A stretch of DNA of 64,000 nt from Streptococcus constellatus (lineage in GTDB: Bacteria; Bacillota; Bacilli; Lactobacillales; Streptococcaceae). Below the pieces are notes generated by a model. The model ran no database searches and had not been told where the DNA came from. It saw only the letters and a list, made by a program, of their open reading frames with translations. Position numbers and translations under genes: made by a program. Within the stretch, counting starts at the first letter, position 1; each line of letters begins with the position of its first letter. The stretch lies in contig NZ_CABHMZ010000007.1 of the NCBI RefSeq assembly GCF_902167705.1, positions 62,001-126,000 of the forward strand. Direction: 5' to 3'. Below are positions 1 through 8,726 of the stretch, piece after piece.

Positions 1-372
1 AAAATTGACATGATTGTCGGACCAGAAGCGCGTGGATTTATTGTTGGGTGTCCGGTAGCTTATGAACTTGGAATTGGTTTTGCTCCAGTACGTAAGCCTG
101 GGAAATTGCCTCGTGAGGTTATCTCAGCTAGTTATGAAAAAGAGTATGGTGTAGATACATTAACAATGCACGCAGACTCTATCAAACCTGGACAGCGTGT
201 ACTGATCGTTGATGATCTCCTTGCAACGGGTGGAACGGTTAAAGCAACAATCGAAATGATTGAACGACTAGGCGGTATCGTTGCAGGTTGTGCTTTCCTT
301 ATTGAATTAGACGAGCTAAAAGGCCGCGAAGCTATTGGTGACTACGATTACAAAGTTCTCATGCATTATTAA
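1..372 (+). CDS. apt: Adenine phosphoribosyltransferase, 5' truncated by window edge
   Basis: The reading frame is open from base 1, so only about the last 123 residues are present. It carries the type I PRPP-binding signature [13 protein letters not shown] (about nt 199-237) and the upstream GPEARGF segment typical of Apt. The enzyme makes AMP from adenine and PRPP in cytosolic purine salvage. Length and C-terminus look normal for the roughly 170-residue family. The next gene, metA, has its own promoter, so apt probably ends its transcription unit here, although I see no strong terminator in the 100-bp gap. Confidence 0.95.
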   Translation, partial: KIDMIVGPEARGFIVGCPVAYELGIGFAPVRKPGKLPREVISASYEKEYGVDTLTMHADSIKPGQRVLIVDDLLATGGTVKATIEMIERLGGIVAGCAFLIELDELKGREAIGDYDYKVLMHY

Positions 373-408
373 GGTATAAATAAAAGCTATATCTTGTTGA
401 AGAAAAAG

Positions 409-425
409 TATAATTGAAAACTATA
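409..425 (+). promoter_or_regulatory. MET-box (MtaR/MetR-type LysR regulator site) upstream of metA
   Basis: The 17-mer TATAATTGAAAACTATA is a near-perfect match to the streptococcal MET-box consensus TATAGTTTNAAACTATA that I remember from comparative studies of methionine regulation. It overlaps the -35 hexamer of the metA promoter, consistent with direct control of metA by a methionine/cysteine LysR-type regulator. Site identity is inferred from the consensus. Confidence 0.7.
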
Positions 426-442
426 TCTCCTTTCAGTATAAT
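414..442 (+). promoter_or_regulatory. metA promoter
   Basis: -35 TTGAAA (414-419), 17-bp spacer, -10 TATAAT (437-442). Transcription would start near 449, about 23 nt before the metA start codon, with an AAAAGGAG ribosome site at 456-463. Confidence 0.75.
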
Positions 443-471
443 AAAAGCAGAAAGTAAAAGGAGATATTTTC

Positions 472-1416
472 ATGCCCATTAAAATTGATAAGAAATTACC
501 AGCTGTTGACATTTTAAGATCTGAGAATATCTTTGTCATGGATGACGAGCGTGCAGAACACCAAGATATTCGTCCTCTGAATATCTTGATTTTGAATTTA
601 ATGCCGCAAAAGACAGTGACAGAAACACAGTTGTTGCGTCATTTAGCAAATACGCCATTGCAACTTCGTATTGAATTTCTTTACATGACTTCTCATACGT
701 TTAAAACGACGCATGCAGATTATTTGGAGACTTTTTATAAGACTTTTGATGAGATAAAAGATCGTTATTTTGATGGTTTGATTGTCACTGGAGCGCCAGT
801 TGAACATTTATCTTTTGAAGCAGTAGATTACTGGGAAGAATTTCATCAAGTTATTGACTGGTCTAAATCGCATGTTTACTCTACTTTGCATATTTGTTGG
901 GGAGCGCAAGCGGGTCTCTATGCTCGCTATGGTATCGCCAAACACCAGATGAACCGTAAGTTGTCTGGCATTTACAGTCAATCCACACCAGAAAAACCAA
1001 GTCTATTGTTTCGCGGCTTTGATGATGAGTATGCGGCACCTCATTCGCGCTATACAGAAGTTTGCAAAGAAGACATTCTAAATAAGAGTAATTTGGAAAT
1101 TTTAGCTTGTGGAAAAGAGGTCGGTGTCTCTGTTGTGGCAAGCCGTGATCTTCGCGAGGTATATAGTTTTGGACATTTAGAATATGATCGCGATACGTTG
1201 GCAAAAGAATATTTTCGAGATATAGATGAAGGATTGAATCCGCATGTTCCAGAAAATTATTTCAAAAATGATGATGTTACTTCAACTCCGTGTTTGCGAT
1301 GGAATCTAGCTGCGGCGCTGTTTTTCAACAATTGGATCAACTATGCTGTTTACCAAGAAACGCCATTTGACTGGGAAAATGCAGCGAATGATGTTTCCTT
1401 GTTTGCTTATTTATAA
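472..1416 (+). CDS. metA: Homoserine O-acyltransferase (MetA family), predicted acetyl-specific
   Basis: A 314-residue protein of the MetA/HTS family, which activates the hydroxyl of homoserine in the first committed step of methionine synthesis. The catalytic cysteine lies in [10 protein letters not shown] (Cys142). Residue 111 is Glu (in [10 protein letters not shown]). In this family Glu at 111 is associated with acetyl-CoA use and Gly, as in E. coli, with succinyl-CoA, so this is probably an O-acetyltransferase despite the usual succinyltransferase label. The start has an AAAGGAG ribosome site. A MET-box and promoter lie directly upstream. dnaD follows after 8 bp, so the two are probably co-transcribed. 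Confidence 0.93.
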   Translation: MPIKIDKKLPAVDILRSENIFVMDDERAEHQDIRPLNILILNLMPQKTVTETQLLRHLANTPLQLRIEFLYMTSHTFKTTHADYLETFYKTFDEIKDRYFDGLIVTGAPVEHLSFEAVDYWEEFHQVIDWSKSHVYSTLHICWGAQAGLYARYGIAKHQMNRKLSGIYSQSTPEKPSLLFRGFDDEYAAPHSRYTEVCKEDILNKSNLEILACGKEVGVSVVASRDLREVYSFGHLEYDRDTLAKEYFRDIDEGLNPHVPENYFKNDDVTSTPCLRWNLAAALFFNNWINYAVYQETPFDWENAANDVSLFAYL

Positions 1417-1424
1417 GAGGTGCT

Positions 1425-2099
1425 ATGACTTATTTATCAGCGTATAAGACGGGCAATTTAGTATTGCCAACTGAGCTTCTTTTTCATTTTCATGAGATAT
1501 TTGATAATAGTGATGACTTTTTGGTCTGGCAATTTTTCTATTTGCAAAATACAACGTCGCTAGAAGAGATTTCTCCTGTTCAGATTGCGGAAAGTATTGG
1601 GAAATCCGTTGCAGAGGTCAATCGCTCTATGTCAAATCTGACAGAAAAGGGATTGTTGCAGTACAAAACAATTGCACTCAATGGTGAAATTGAGGCAGTT
1701 TTTGATGCGCTGCCAGCGCTTGAACGATTGGATGAAATTGTAGAAAGTCGCTCAACTGTTGCGCAAGCTGTTTCTCAAAATGTTTTAAAAGACTTGGTCG
1801 AAACTTTTCAGCAAGAATTAGGCCGTCTCTTGACACCGTTTGAAATTGAAGATTTAACAAAAACAATTCAAGATGATCAGACTAGTCCAGAACTCGTCAC
1901 AGCTGCTCTTCGCGAAGCTGTTTTTAACGGTAAAGCAAATTGGAAATATATCCAAGCAATCTTGCGAAATTGGCGCCGTGAAGGCATTACAACAGTAGCG
2001 CAAGTCGAAGCGAAGCGAGAAGAACGTGAAGCGACTAATCCGCAAAATATTACTGTATCGGATGACTTTTTGAAAGCTATGGATTTGTGGCGTGATTAA
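1425..2099 (+). CDS. dnaD: Primosomal replication protein DnaD
   Basis: 224 residues. The N-terminal winged-helix domain (about 1-100) begins with the family-typical short lead MTYLSAYKTGNLVLP. The C-terminal DnaD/DnaB2 domain contains LGRLLTPFEIEDL and the conserved YIQAILRNWRREGI (about 175-190), which binds DNA. DnaD works with DnaA, DnaB and DnaI to load the replicative helicase at oriC and at restarted forks. It starts at ATG after GAGGTGCT, 8 bp behind metA. In many streptococci nth follows dnaD; here a terminator-like hairpin and phosphoglucomutase follow instead. Confidence 0.92.
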   Translation: MTYLSAYKTGNLVLPTELLFHFHEIFDNSDDFLVWQFFYLQNTTSLEEISPVQIAESIGKSVAEVNRSMSNLTEKGLLQYKTIALNGEIEAVFDALPALERLDEIVESRSTVAQAVSQNVLKDLVETFQQELGRLLTPFEIEDLTKTIQDDQTSPELVTAALREAVFNGKANWKYIQAILRNWRREGITTVAQVEAKREEREATNPQNITVSDDFLKAMDLWRD

Positions 2100-2164
2100 G
2101 ATATCGGAGTTTATTTTTCATGAAAGATTGACCATGAGATAAGTAATGGCAGAAAGAATAATAG

Positions 2165-2220
2165 AGGTTCTATAATCTCTGAAGTAGATCTACCGCTTCA
2201 GAAATTATAGAGCCTATTTT
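2165..2220 (+). terminator. Stem-loop terminator after dnaD
   Basis: AGGTTCTATAAT (2165-2176) pairs with ATTATAGAGCCT (2204-2215), with an inner CTGAAG/CTTCAG stem (2179-2184/2196-2201), followed by ATTTTT. The remaining gap to pgm (2221-2435) is AT-rich. It holds only a weak promoter-like pair before pgm and no credible gene. Confidence 0.7.
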
Positions 2221-2435
2221 TGATGCTGATTTCCTCAAAACTGAATACAAAAATGTCAAAAACCAATCATTTGGATAAGAGAAATCTTCTATTTCTTCTA
2301 AAAGTATTGTAAATTCTTCCATTAAAATAAAAACTGCAAGCGTTTTAGACAAAAATTTGAAAAAGGATTGCTAAAAATGAAAAGGTGGTATAGAATGGAA
2401 TTATTGAGAAAAAATATAATAAAAGGAGTTGTTAT

Positions 2436-4127
2436 ATGAACTATAAAGAAGTTTATGAACAATGGCTAAACAATAATTTCTTCGATGAAGAAACAAAAGC
2501 TGATTTGCTGTCTATTAAGGACGATGAAGCTGAAATTGAAGATCGATTTTACAAAGGTCTTGAGTTTGGGACCGCTGGTCTTCGTGGGAAATTGGGTGCT
2601 GGTACCAACCGCATGAATAAATACATGGTGGGAAAAGCAGCCCAAGCATTGGCTGAAACCTTGAAAGACCATGGTGAAGAAGCGATTAAAAGAGGCGTTG
2701 CAATCAGCTATGATGTCAGATATAAATCAAAAGAATTTGCTGAATTAACCTGCTCTATCATGGCTGCTCACGGCATCAAAACTTATATTTACAATGGGAT
2801 TCATCCTACGCCAATGTGCTCATATGCAATTAGAAAATTGCACTGTAAAGCAGGGGTCATGGTGACAGCTAGCCATAATCCACAAGAATACAATGGCTAT
2901 AAAGCGTATTGGGAAGAAGGTTCACAAATTTTAGATGACATTGCAGGACAAATTGCAGGTCATATGGATGAAATTGTGAACTTTGAAGACATTAAGTCCA
3001 TTCCTTTTGAAGAAGCTTTGGAAAGCGGTCTTGCAAATTACATTGATGCATCTGTCGAAGAAGATTACTACAAGGAAGTTCTTGATTTAACAATCAATGA
3101 AGATGTTGATAAATCTATCAAAGTTGGCTACACTCCTTTGAATGGTACGGGAAATATTCCTGTCAGAGAAATTCTGAAAAGAAGAGGATTTGAAAATATC
3201 TTTGTCGTAAAAGAACAAGAATTCCCTGATCCAGATTTTACAACGGTTGGTTATCCAAATCCAGAATTTCCAAAAGCATTTGCTTACTCTGAAAAGCTTG
3301 GAAAAGAAAATGATTGTGATATTTTGATTGCTAATGATCCAGATTGTGACCGTGTTGCTTTGGAAGTAAGAGACGCAAATGGTGATTATGTCTTTTTAAA
3401 TGGAAATAAGATTGGTGCTTTGCTTTCTTATTACATTTTCTCACAACGACATGCTCTCAATAACTTGCCTGAAAATCCTGTCATGGTGAAATCTATCGTT
3501 ACAGGTGATTTATCTAGAGCCATTGCGAAGAAATATGGTATTGAAACAGTTGAAACCTTAACTGGATTCAAAAATATTTGTGGAAAAGCCAACGAATATG
3601 ATCGCACTAAAGAAAAGACTTATGTGTTCGGTTACGAAGAAAGCATTGGTTTCTGCTATGGAACTTTTGTCAGAGACAAGGATGCTGTCAGTGCTTCTAT
3701 GATGATTGTGGAAATGGCTGCTTACTTTAAGAAGCAAGGTAAGACTTTGTTAGGTGTTTTAAATGATATTTATGCAGAGTTTGGCTTCTATAATGAAAGA
3801 CAAGTTTCGCTGGAGTTAGAAGGTGTAGAAGGTCAAGAGAGAATCGGTCGCATGATGGAAGATTTTAGAGAGCATCCTTTGACAACAGTCGGAGCAATGA
3901 AGCTGGAAAAAGTGATTGACTTTAAAGATGGTTATCTTGATTTTCCAAAACAAAATTGCTTGAAATATTACTTTAACGATGGTTCGTGGTATGCACTTAG
4001 ACCGTCAGGTACAGAACCTAAAATCAAATTGTACATCTATACAATTGGTAAAGATGAAAAGGAAAGTGTTGAAAAACTTGACCTCATCGAAAAAGCTTGC
4101 CGAGAAAAAATGGACAGTGTGAAATAA
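2436..4127 (+). CDS. pgm: Phospho-sugar mutase (phosphoglucomutase, alpha-D-phosphohexomutase family)
   Basis: 563 residues, the usual length for the Gram-positive Pgm/PgcA group. The phosphoserine loop VTASHNP places the catalytic Ser near residue 146. The Mg-binding loop is DPDCDR (about 298-303), the sugar-binding loop is GYEESIGF, and the phosphate-binding C-terminal loop is RPSGTEPKIKLYIY. It interconverts glucose 6-phosphate and glucose 1-phosphate, feeding UDP-glucose, capsule and glycan synthesis. The gene is monocistronic: AAAGGAG before the ATG and a perfect 14-bp terminator stem shared with the convergent reductase gene. Confidence 0.95.
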   Translation: MNYKEVYEQWLNNNFFDEETKADLLSIKDDEAEIEDRFYKGLEFGTAGLRGKLGAGTNRMNKYMVGKAAQALAETLKDHGEEAIKRGVAISYDVRYKSKEFAELTCSIMAAHGIKTYIYNGIHPTPMCSYAIRKLHCKAGVMVTASHNPQEYNGYKAYWEEGSQILDDIAGQIAGHMDEIVNFEDIKSIPFEEALESGLANYIDASVEEDYYKEVLDLTINEDVDKSIKVGYTPLNGTGNIPVREILKRRGFENIFVVKEQEFPDPDFTTVGYPNPEFPKAFAYSEKLGKENDCDILIANDPDCDRVALEVRDANGDYVFLNGNKIGALLSYYIFSQRHALNNLPENPVMVKSIVTGDLSRAIAKKYGIETVETLTGFKNICGKANEYDRTKEKTYVFGYEESIGFCYGTFVRDKDAVSASMMIVEMAAYFKKQGKTLLGVLNDIYAEFGFYNERQVSLELEGVEGQERIGRMMEDFREHPLTTVGAMKLEKVIDFKDGYLDFPKQNCLKYYFNDGSWYALRPSGTEPKIKLYIYTIGKDEKESVEKLDLIEKACREKMDSVK

Positions 4128-4138
4128 GCGTATATAAA

Positions 4139-4174
4139 AACTTGAAGTTCTCAAAAGAGAACTTCAAGTTTTTT
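4139..4174. terminator. Bidirectional terminator between pgm and the reductase gene
   Basis: Perfect 14-bp inverted repeat AACTTGAAGTTCTC / GAGAACTTCAAGTT with an AAAA loop, followed by T4 on the plus strand. On the minus strand it is followed by a T-rich tract, so it can serve both convergent genes. Confidence 0.9.
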
Positions 4175-4179
4175 GCTTT

Positions 4180-5148
4180 TTAAAGACTAGTCGAATGCTT
4201 TGGCTGTATTTTTTGGTCAGGATAGATATAATTTATGGCGTTGTTGATAGCCGTAGGTGCTTCGCCTAGTCCTGTGGCAATCAAATCAATCTTTCCATCG
4301 TAGCTACAGCAATCTCCCGCAGCATAGATACCTGCGACAGAAGTTTCTTGTTTACTATTGACAATAATCTTGTGGCGATTGAGCTCCAGCCCCCATTTTT
4401 TTAAGTTTCCGACAGATGACTTGAAGCCATAATTGACAAAGAGTTGATCAAGTGGTAAGAGCCCCGTCTCCTCGCTTTTCACTTTAGTGATTTCAAGATG
4501 AGTCAGTTTGTTTCCCTCTCCGATAAGCTTGCTTGGTACAAATGGTGTTTTAATCGTCACATTTGAAGCTTTTAATTCATTGACGCTATGCTCCAAAGAT
4601 CGGAAGTTGTCCCTGCGGTGAATGATACTGGTTGGTGCAATCTTATCAAAAGCCAATGCCCAATCAACAGCAGAATCACCGCCTCCTAGAACAACAATAT
4701 TTTGTCCAGCGTATTGGTTGAGATTAGAAACATGATAGTGAATGTTTTCAAATTGGTCTACATTTTCTAGCTCAAGCGGACGTGGTTTAAAGGCTCCGCC
4801 TCCCATGGCAATCAAAATGGCTCTTGAGATGTGTTTTCCTTTACTGGTTGTTAAAGTGAACAATTCATCGTTTTTTTCAATATCTAATACGGTCTCATTG
4901 AGATGTATGCTTGTTTCAAATGTTTTTACTTGATCAATCAAACGCTCAATCAATTCTTCACCTGTTAGATTGGTAAAACCAGGAACATCCAGAATTTTCT
5001 TTTCGGGATAGAGAATGGCTGGCTGTCCACCGAGCTGAGGCAGTGAATCAATCAAATTCACTTTTGCTTGACGCATGTGAGCATAAAAAGCAGCAAAAAG
5101 CCCCACAGGCCCTCCACCAATAATTGTAATATCAAAAATTTCAGACAT
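4180..5148 (-). CDS. Ferredoxin/flavodoxin-NADP+ reductase, thioredoxin-reductase-like (YumC type)
   Basis: 322 residues with the two-dinucleotide-domain fold. The FAD-binding motif is GGGPVGLFAA (about residues 11-20), the NADPH-binding motif is VVLGGGDSAVDWAL (about 150-165), and the FAD-contacting segment is GIYAAGDC near residue 275. It lacks the CxxC pair of true thioredoxin reductases, which places it with the YumC-type ferredoxin-NADP reductases that supply reduced ferredoxin or flavodoxin to anabolic enzymes. ATG is preceded by AAGGAGAAATC. It is transcribed alone, convergent with pgm and divergent from pepN. Confidence 0.9.
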   Translation of the reverse strand: MSEIFDITIIGGGPVGLFAAFYAHMRQAKVNLIDSLPQLGGQPAILYPEKKILDVPGFTNLTGEELIERLIDQVKTFETSIHLNETVLDIEKNDELFTLTTSKGKHISRAILIAMGGGAFKPRPLELENVDQFENIHYHVSNLNQYAGQNIVVLGGGDSAVDWALAFDKIAPTSIIHRRDNFRSLEHSVNELKASNVTIKTPFVPSKLIGEGNKLTHLEITKVKSEETGLLPLDQLFVNYGFKSSVGNLKKWGLELNRHKIIVNSKQETSVAGIYAAGDCCSYDGKIDLIATGLGEAPTAINNAINYIYPDQKIQPKHSTSL

Positions 5149-5212
5149 GATTTCTCCTTAAAATGATAACGTATTTCTATTCTATCACAAAATGAGGAAA
5201 ACGATAGAGAAA

Positions 5213-5243
5213 TTGTGTTAGGATACATGAATTATGATACAAT
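5213..5243 (+). promoter_or_regulatory. pepN promoter with extended -10
   Basis: TTGTGT (5213-5218) and an extended -10 TGATACAAT (5235-5243), 19-bp spacer, 35 bp before the AAGGAG of pepN. The long spacer is compensated by the TGn extension. Confidence 0.5.
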
Positions 5244-5278
5244 AGTTACAGATTATATTATTTATTAAGGAGAAATAC

Positions 5279-7822
5279 ATGCAAGCAGTTGCACATTTTA
5301 TTGAAACATTTGTTCCAGAACATTATACGATCTTTTTAGATTTGAATCGGGAGCAAAAAACATTTACAGGTAAGGTCAGCATTAGCGGGGAAGCGAAAGG
5401 AGAAAAAATCTCTCTTCATCAAAAGGATTTGACAATCCAATCTGTTGAAGTAGCTGGCGAAGCGCGTCCTTTTTCTGTGGATAATGAAAATGAAGCAGTT
5501 TACGTTGAACTTGGTCAAGCGGGAGCTGTTGAAGTAACGCTTACTTATACAGGTAAAATTACAGATAATATGACGGGGATTTATCCATCTTACTATACTG
5601 TCAATGGTGTCAAAAAAGAAGTTCTTTCTACTCAATTTGAAAGTCATTTTGCGCGTGAAGCATTTCCAAGTGTGGATGAGCCAGAAGCAAAAGCTACGTT
5701 TGATCTTTCTTTGAAATTTGACCAAGAAGCAGGAGAAATTGCACTTTCAAACATGCCAGAAGTTGATGTAGAAAATCGAAAAGCAACTGGCATCTGGAAG
5801 TTTGCAACAACTCCTCGCATGTCGTCTTATCTTTTGGCGTTCGCGGCTGGTGATTTGCAGGGCGTTACAGCAAAAACGAAGAATGGTACTTTGGTCGGCG
5901 TGTACTCTACCAAAGCTCACCCTGCTTCAAATTTGGAGTTTGCCTTAGATATTGCAGTTCGCTCTATTGATTTTTATGAAGAATACTACGGAATAAAATA
6001 TCCGATTCCTCAATCTCTGCATGTAGCTTTGCCAGACTTTTCTGCAGGAGCTATGGAAAATTGGGGCTTGGTTACTTACCGTGAAGTTTGTCTTTTAGTA
6101 GATGAAAATTCAACCGTTACAAGCCGTCAGCAAGTAGCTCTTGTGATTGCTCACGAATTGGCTCACCAATGGTTTGGTAACCTGGTTACAATGAAATGGT
6201 GGGATGACCTTTGGCTCAATGAAAGTTTTGCCAATATGATGGAATATGTCTGTGTGAATGCCATTGAACCAACATGGAACATCTTTGAGGATTTCCAGAC
6301 AGGTGGCGTTCCACTGGCTCTAAAACGAGATGCAACTGACGGTGTTCAATCTGTTCATGTGGAAGTTAAACACCCAGATGAAATCAATACTTTGTTTGAT
6401 CCAGCGATTGTTTATGCCAAAGGAAGCCGTCTCATGCACATGCTTCGTCGTTGGTTAGGAGATGAAGCCTTTGCAAAAGGTTTGAATGCTTATTTTGCAA
6501 AACACCAATACAGTAATACGATTGGTCGTGACTTATGGAATGCTCTCGGTGCAGCTTCAGGACGTGATGTAGCAGCCTTTATGGATTCGTGGTTAGAACA
6601 ACCAGGTTATCCTGTTTTGACAGCGGTTGTGGAAAATGACACTCTCAAAATTTCTCAAAAACAATTCTTTATTGGAGAAAAAGAAGAAAAAGGTCGTCTA
6701 TGGGTTGTACCGTTGAATAGCAATTGGACTGGTATTCCAGATACGCTAGAAACAGAGACGCTTGAAATTCCAAATTATGCAGCTCTTGCAGCCCAAAATG
6801 AAGGAGCCCTTCGATTTAATACAGAAAATACGGCGCATTACATTACCGATTACCAAGGTGAGCTTCTAGATAATATTTTGGCGACTATTACGGACTTAGA
6901 CAATACAAGCAAGTTGCAGGTGGTGCAAGAACGTCGTCTGTTGGCGGAAGCAAGTTCCGTTTCATTTGCAGACTTGATTCCAGTTATCGAAAAATTAACC
7001 AATGAAAAATCTTATCTTGTAGTATCTGCTGTGAAGGCTGTGCTAAATGGTTTGAAGACTTTTGTGGACGAAGGGACAGAAACAGAAGCTGCCTTTAAGA
7101 AATTACTCGTTAAGCTGAATCAAGCTAATTTTGACCGACTTGGCTTTGAGGCGCAAGACGGTGAAACAGATGAAGATGAATTGGTTCGTCAAATCGTTGT
7201 GGCAAATATGATTGCATCTGATGATGAACAAGCGAGCCAAAAAGCGAGTCAAATCTTTGAAACCTACCAAGAAAACATGGAAAAACTTCCAGCAGCCACT
7301 CGCTTGCAAATTTTGATTAACCAAATCAAACACCATGAGACAAAAGAATTGACCGATCAATATTTAGCAACTTACATTGCAACGGTTGACGGCAACTTCC
7401 GATATCAATTGGCTTCGGCTCTTTCTTATACCAAGGACGAAACAACACTCACTCATCTTTTAGAAGAATGGAAAAATAAGGATGTTGTAAAACCGCAAGA
7501 TTTAGCAATGAGCTGGTACTTTACTTTCTTGCAACACGATTTCACACAAGGAACTGTCTGGACTTGGGCGCGTGACAATTGGGATTGGATTAAGGCAGCT
7601 CTTGGTGGAGATATGAGTTTTGATAAATTTGTCATTTGTCCAGCAAGTACTTTCAAGACGCGTGAACGTTTGGCAGAATACAAAGCCTTCTTTGAGCCAC
7701 AATTATCTGATTTGGCAATTAGCCGTAACATTAGCATGGGAATCAAAGAGATTTCTGCTCGTATTGACTTGATTGACAAAGAAAAAGCAGCTGTTGAAGC
7801 AGCAATCAAAGCAGCAGTATGA
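5279..7822 (+). CDS. pepN: Aminopeptidase N, M1 zinc metallopeptidase
   Basis: 847 residues, typical of lactic-acid-bacterial PepN. The exopeptidase motif GAMENWG lies near residue 257. The zinc site HELAHQWFGN is near residue 290, with the downstream glutamate ligand in LWLNESFANMMEY. The C-terminal ERAP1-like helical domain runs from about residue 500 to the end. It is a cytosolic enzyme that trims N-terminal residues from imported peptides for nutrition. ATG follows AAGGAGAAATAC. Single gene, ended by a hairpin terminator. Confidence 0.97.
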   Translation: MQAVAHFIETFVPEHYTIFLDLNREQKTFTGKVSISGEAKGEKISLHQKDLTIQSVEVAGEARPFSVDNENEAVYVELGQAGAVEVTLTYTGKITDNMTGIYPSYYTVNGVKKEVLSTQFESHFAREAFPSVDEPEAKATFDLSLKFDQEAGEIALSNMPEVDVENRKATGIWKFATTPRMSSYLLAFAAGDLQGVTAKTKNGTLVGVYSTKAHPASNLEFALDIAVRSIDFYEEYYGIKYPIPQSLHVALPDFSAGAMENWGLVTYREVCLLVDENSTVTSRQQVALVIAHELAHQWFGNLVTMKWWDDLWLNESFANMMEYVCVNAIEPTWNIFEDFQTGGVPLALKRDATDGVQSVHVEVKHPDEINTLFDPAIVYAKGSRLMHMLRRWLGDEAFAKGLNAYFAKHQYSNTIGRDLWNALGAASGRDVAAFMDSWLEQPGYPVLTAVVENDTLKISQKQFFIGEKEEKGRLWVVPLNSNWTGIPDTLETETLEIPNYAALAAQNEGALRFNTENTAHYITDYQGELLDNILATITDLDNTSKLQVVQERRLLAEASSVSFADLIPVIEKLTNEKSYLVVSAVKAVLNGLKTFVDEGTETEAAFKKLLVKLNQANFDRLGFEAQDGETDEDELVRQIVVANMIASDDEQASQKASQIFETYQENMEKLPAATRLQILINQIKHHETKELTDQYLATYIATVDGNFRYQLASALSYTKDETTLTHLLEEWKNKDVVKPQDLAMSWYFTFLQHDFTQGTVWTWARDNWDWIKAALGGDMSFDKFVICPASTFKTRERLAEYKAFFEPQLSDLAISRNISMGIKEISARIDLIDKEKAAVEAAIKAAV

Positions 7823-7833
7823 CAGTATAAAAG

Positions 7834-7866
7834 AGAAAAGGTTGAATGATAATGTCAGCCTTTTCT
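7834..7866 (+). terminator. Terminator after pepN
   Basis: AGAAAAGGTTGA (7834-7845) pairs with TCAGCCTTTTCT (7855-7866), with one G-U wobble and a U-rich 3' arm. Confidence 0.75.
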
Positions 7867-7919
7867 TATTGCATTTTGCTGTTTTATTAAAAAAAGTGAT
7901 AGTTTTTGAAAGAAAATGC

Positions 7920-7947
7920 TTGACTTTGAAATAAATTGGTGTATAAT
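7920..7947 (+). promoter_or_regulatory. Promoter of the fruRKA operon
   Basis: -35 TTGACT (7920-7925), 16-bp spacer, -10 TATAAT (7942-7947). Two TTTGAAA copies lie at about 7905 and 7925 and could be part of a FruR (DeoR-type) operator; that part is speculative. Confidence 0.75.
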
Positions 7948-7952
7948 AAATC

Positions 7953-7966
7953 TGTAAACGATTGCA
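7953..7966 (+). promoter_or_regulatory. Catabolite response element (CcpA cre) over the fru start site
   Basis: TGTAAACGATTGCA fits the cre consensus TGNAANCGNNNNCA and sits in a 16-bp imperfect palindrome (7952-7967) just downstream of the -10, overlapping the expected transcription start. CcpA bound there would repress the fructose operon when a preferred sugar is present. Confidence 0.65.
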
Positions 7967-7973
7967 GGAAGGA

Positions 7974-8726
7974 GTGAGGTCTATCTTAAAATCAGAACGC
8001 AAACAGGTGATTTTAGAGGAAGTCAATCGTCATCAAGTTGTCTCTCTAGATATCTTGGTTCGTTTATTAAATACATCTGAGTCAACAGTTCGTAGAGATT
8101 TAGATGAATTGGAAGATGAAAGAAAACTGCGCCGAATTCACGGTGGGGCAGAAAGCATTCATTTTCTTCAAGAGGAAGAAAGCAATCAAGAAAAATCTAT
8201 CAAAAACGTTCAAGATAAATTACGAATTGCGCAAAAAGCAGCGGAATTGATACAAGAACAGGATGTCATTTTTATTGATGCTGGAACGACAAATGAATTG
8301 TTAGTCAATGAGCTTTCAAGCAAACATATGACGGTTGTGACCAACTCCATTCACCATGCTACAAAATTAGTTGAGAAAAACATTCCAACGGTTATTATCG
8401 GAGGAGTTGTCAAAAGCTCAACAGATGCTAGTATCGGTGGTGTTGCCTTGAACCAAATCGGTCAGTTGAATTTCAATAAAGCTTTTATTGGTATGAATGG
8501 AATTGATGAAAATTTCTATACAACGCCTGATATGGAAGAAGGAGCAGTCAAGCGAGCGATTCTTGAAAATGCCAAGCAGACTTATATCTTAGCTGACGCC
8601 TCAAAAATTGGTCAGACCTCTTTCGTGAAAGTCGCACCTATCAAACGTGCAAGCATTATTACTAGTGCTTGTGCCAATGAGCAATTGGAGAAGATAAAAG
8701 AAAAAACGGAGGTTATTGAAGTATGA
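7974..8726 (+). CDS. fruR: Fructose operon repressor FruR, DeoR family
   Basis: About 250 residues: N-terminal DeoR HTH (HQVVSLDILVRLLNTSESTVRRDLDELE) and a C-terminal sugar-phosphate sensor domain with the DAGTTNELLV signature (about residues 90-100). It presumably represses fruRKA and is released by fructose 1-phosphate or a related ester. The start is uncertain. The family normally begins M-L-K-x-E-R-K-Q; here the aligned codon is ATC at 7983, ideally 8 nt after GGAAGGAG. GTG at 7974 overlaps that SD, and TTG at 7962 lies inside the cre with no SD. It overlaps fruK by 4 bp (ATGA). Confidence 0.9.
   Translation: MRSILKSERKQVILEEVNRHQVVSLDILVRLLNTSESTVRRDLDELEDERKLRRIHGGAESIHFLQEEESNQEKSIKNVQDKLRIAQKAAELIQEQDVIFIDAGTTNELLVNELSSKHMTVVTNSIHHATKLVEKNIPTVIIGGVVKSSTDASIGGVALNQIGQLNFNKAFIGMNGIDENFYTTPDMEEGAVKRAILENAKQTYILADASKIGQTSFVKVAPIKRASIITSACANEQLEKIKEKTEVIEV

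Noticed and set aside
423..467. SAM-responsive SMK-type riboswitch before metA
   Set aside because: The anti-SD arm lies in the promoter spacer, upstream of the predicted start site, and no other conserved SMK-box structure is visible; kept only as an inverted repeat.
2336..2350. Possible cre upstream of pgm (TGCAAGCGTTTTAGA)
   Set aside because: Left half matches but the required CA of the right half is missing.
2170..2352. 60-codon minus-strand ORF between dnaD and pgm
   Set aside because: TTG start without a ribosome site, overlaps the dnaD terminator stem, no recognisable motif.
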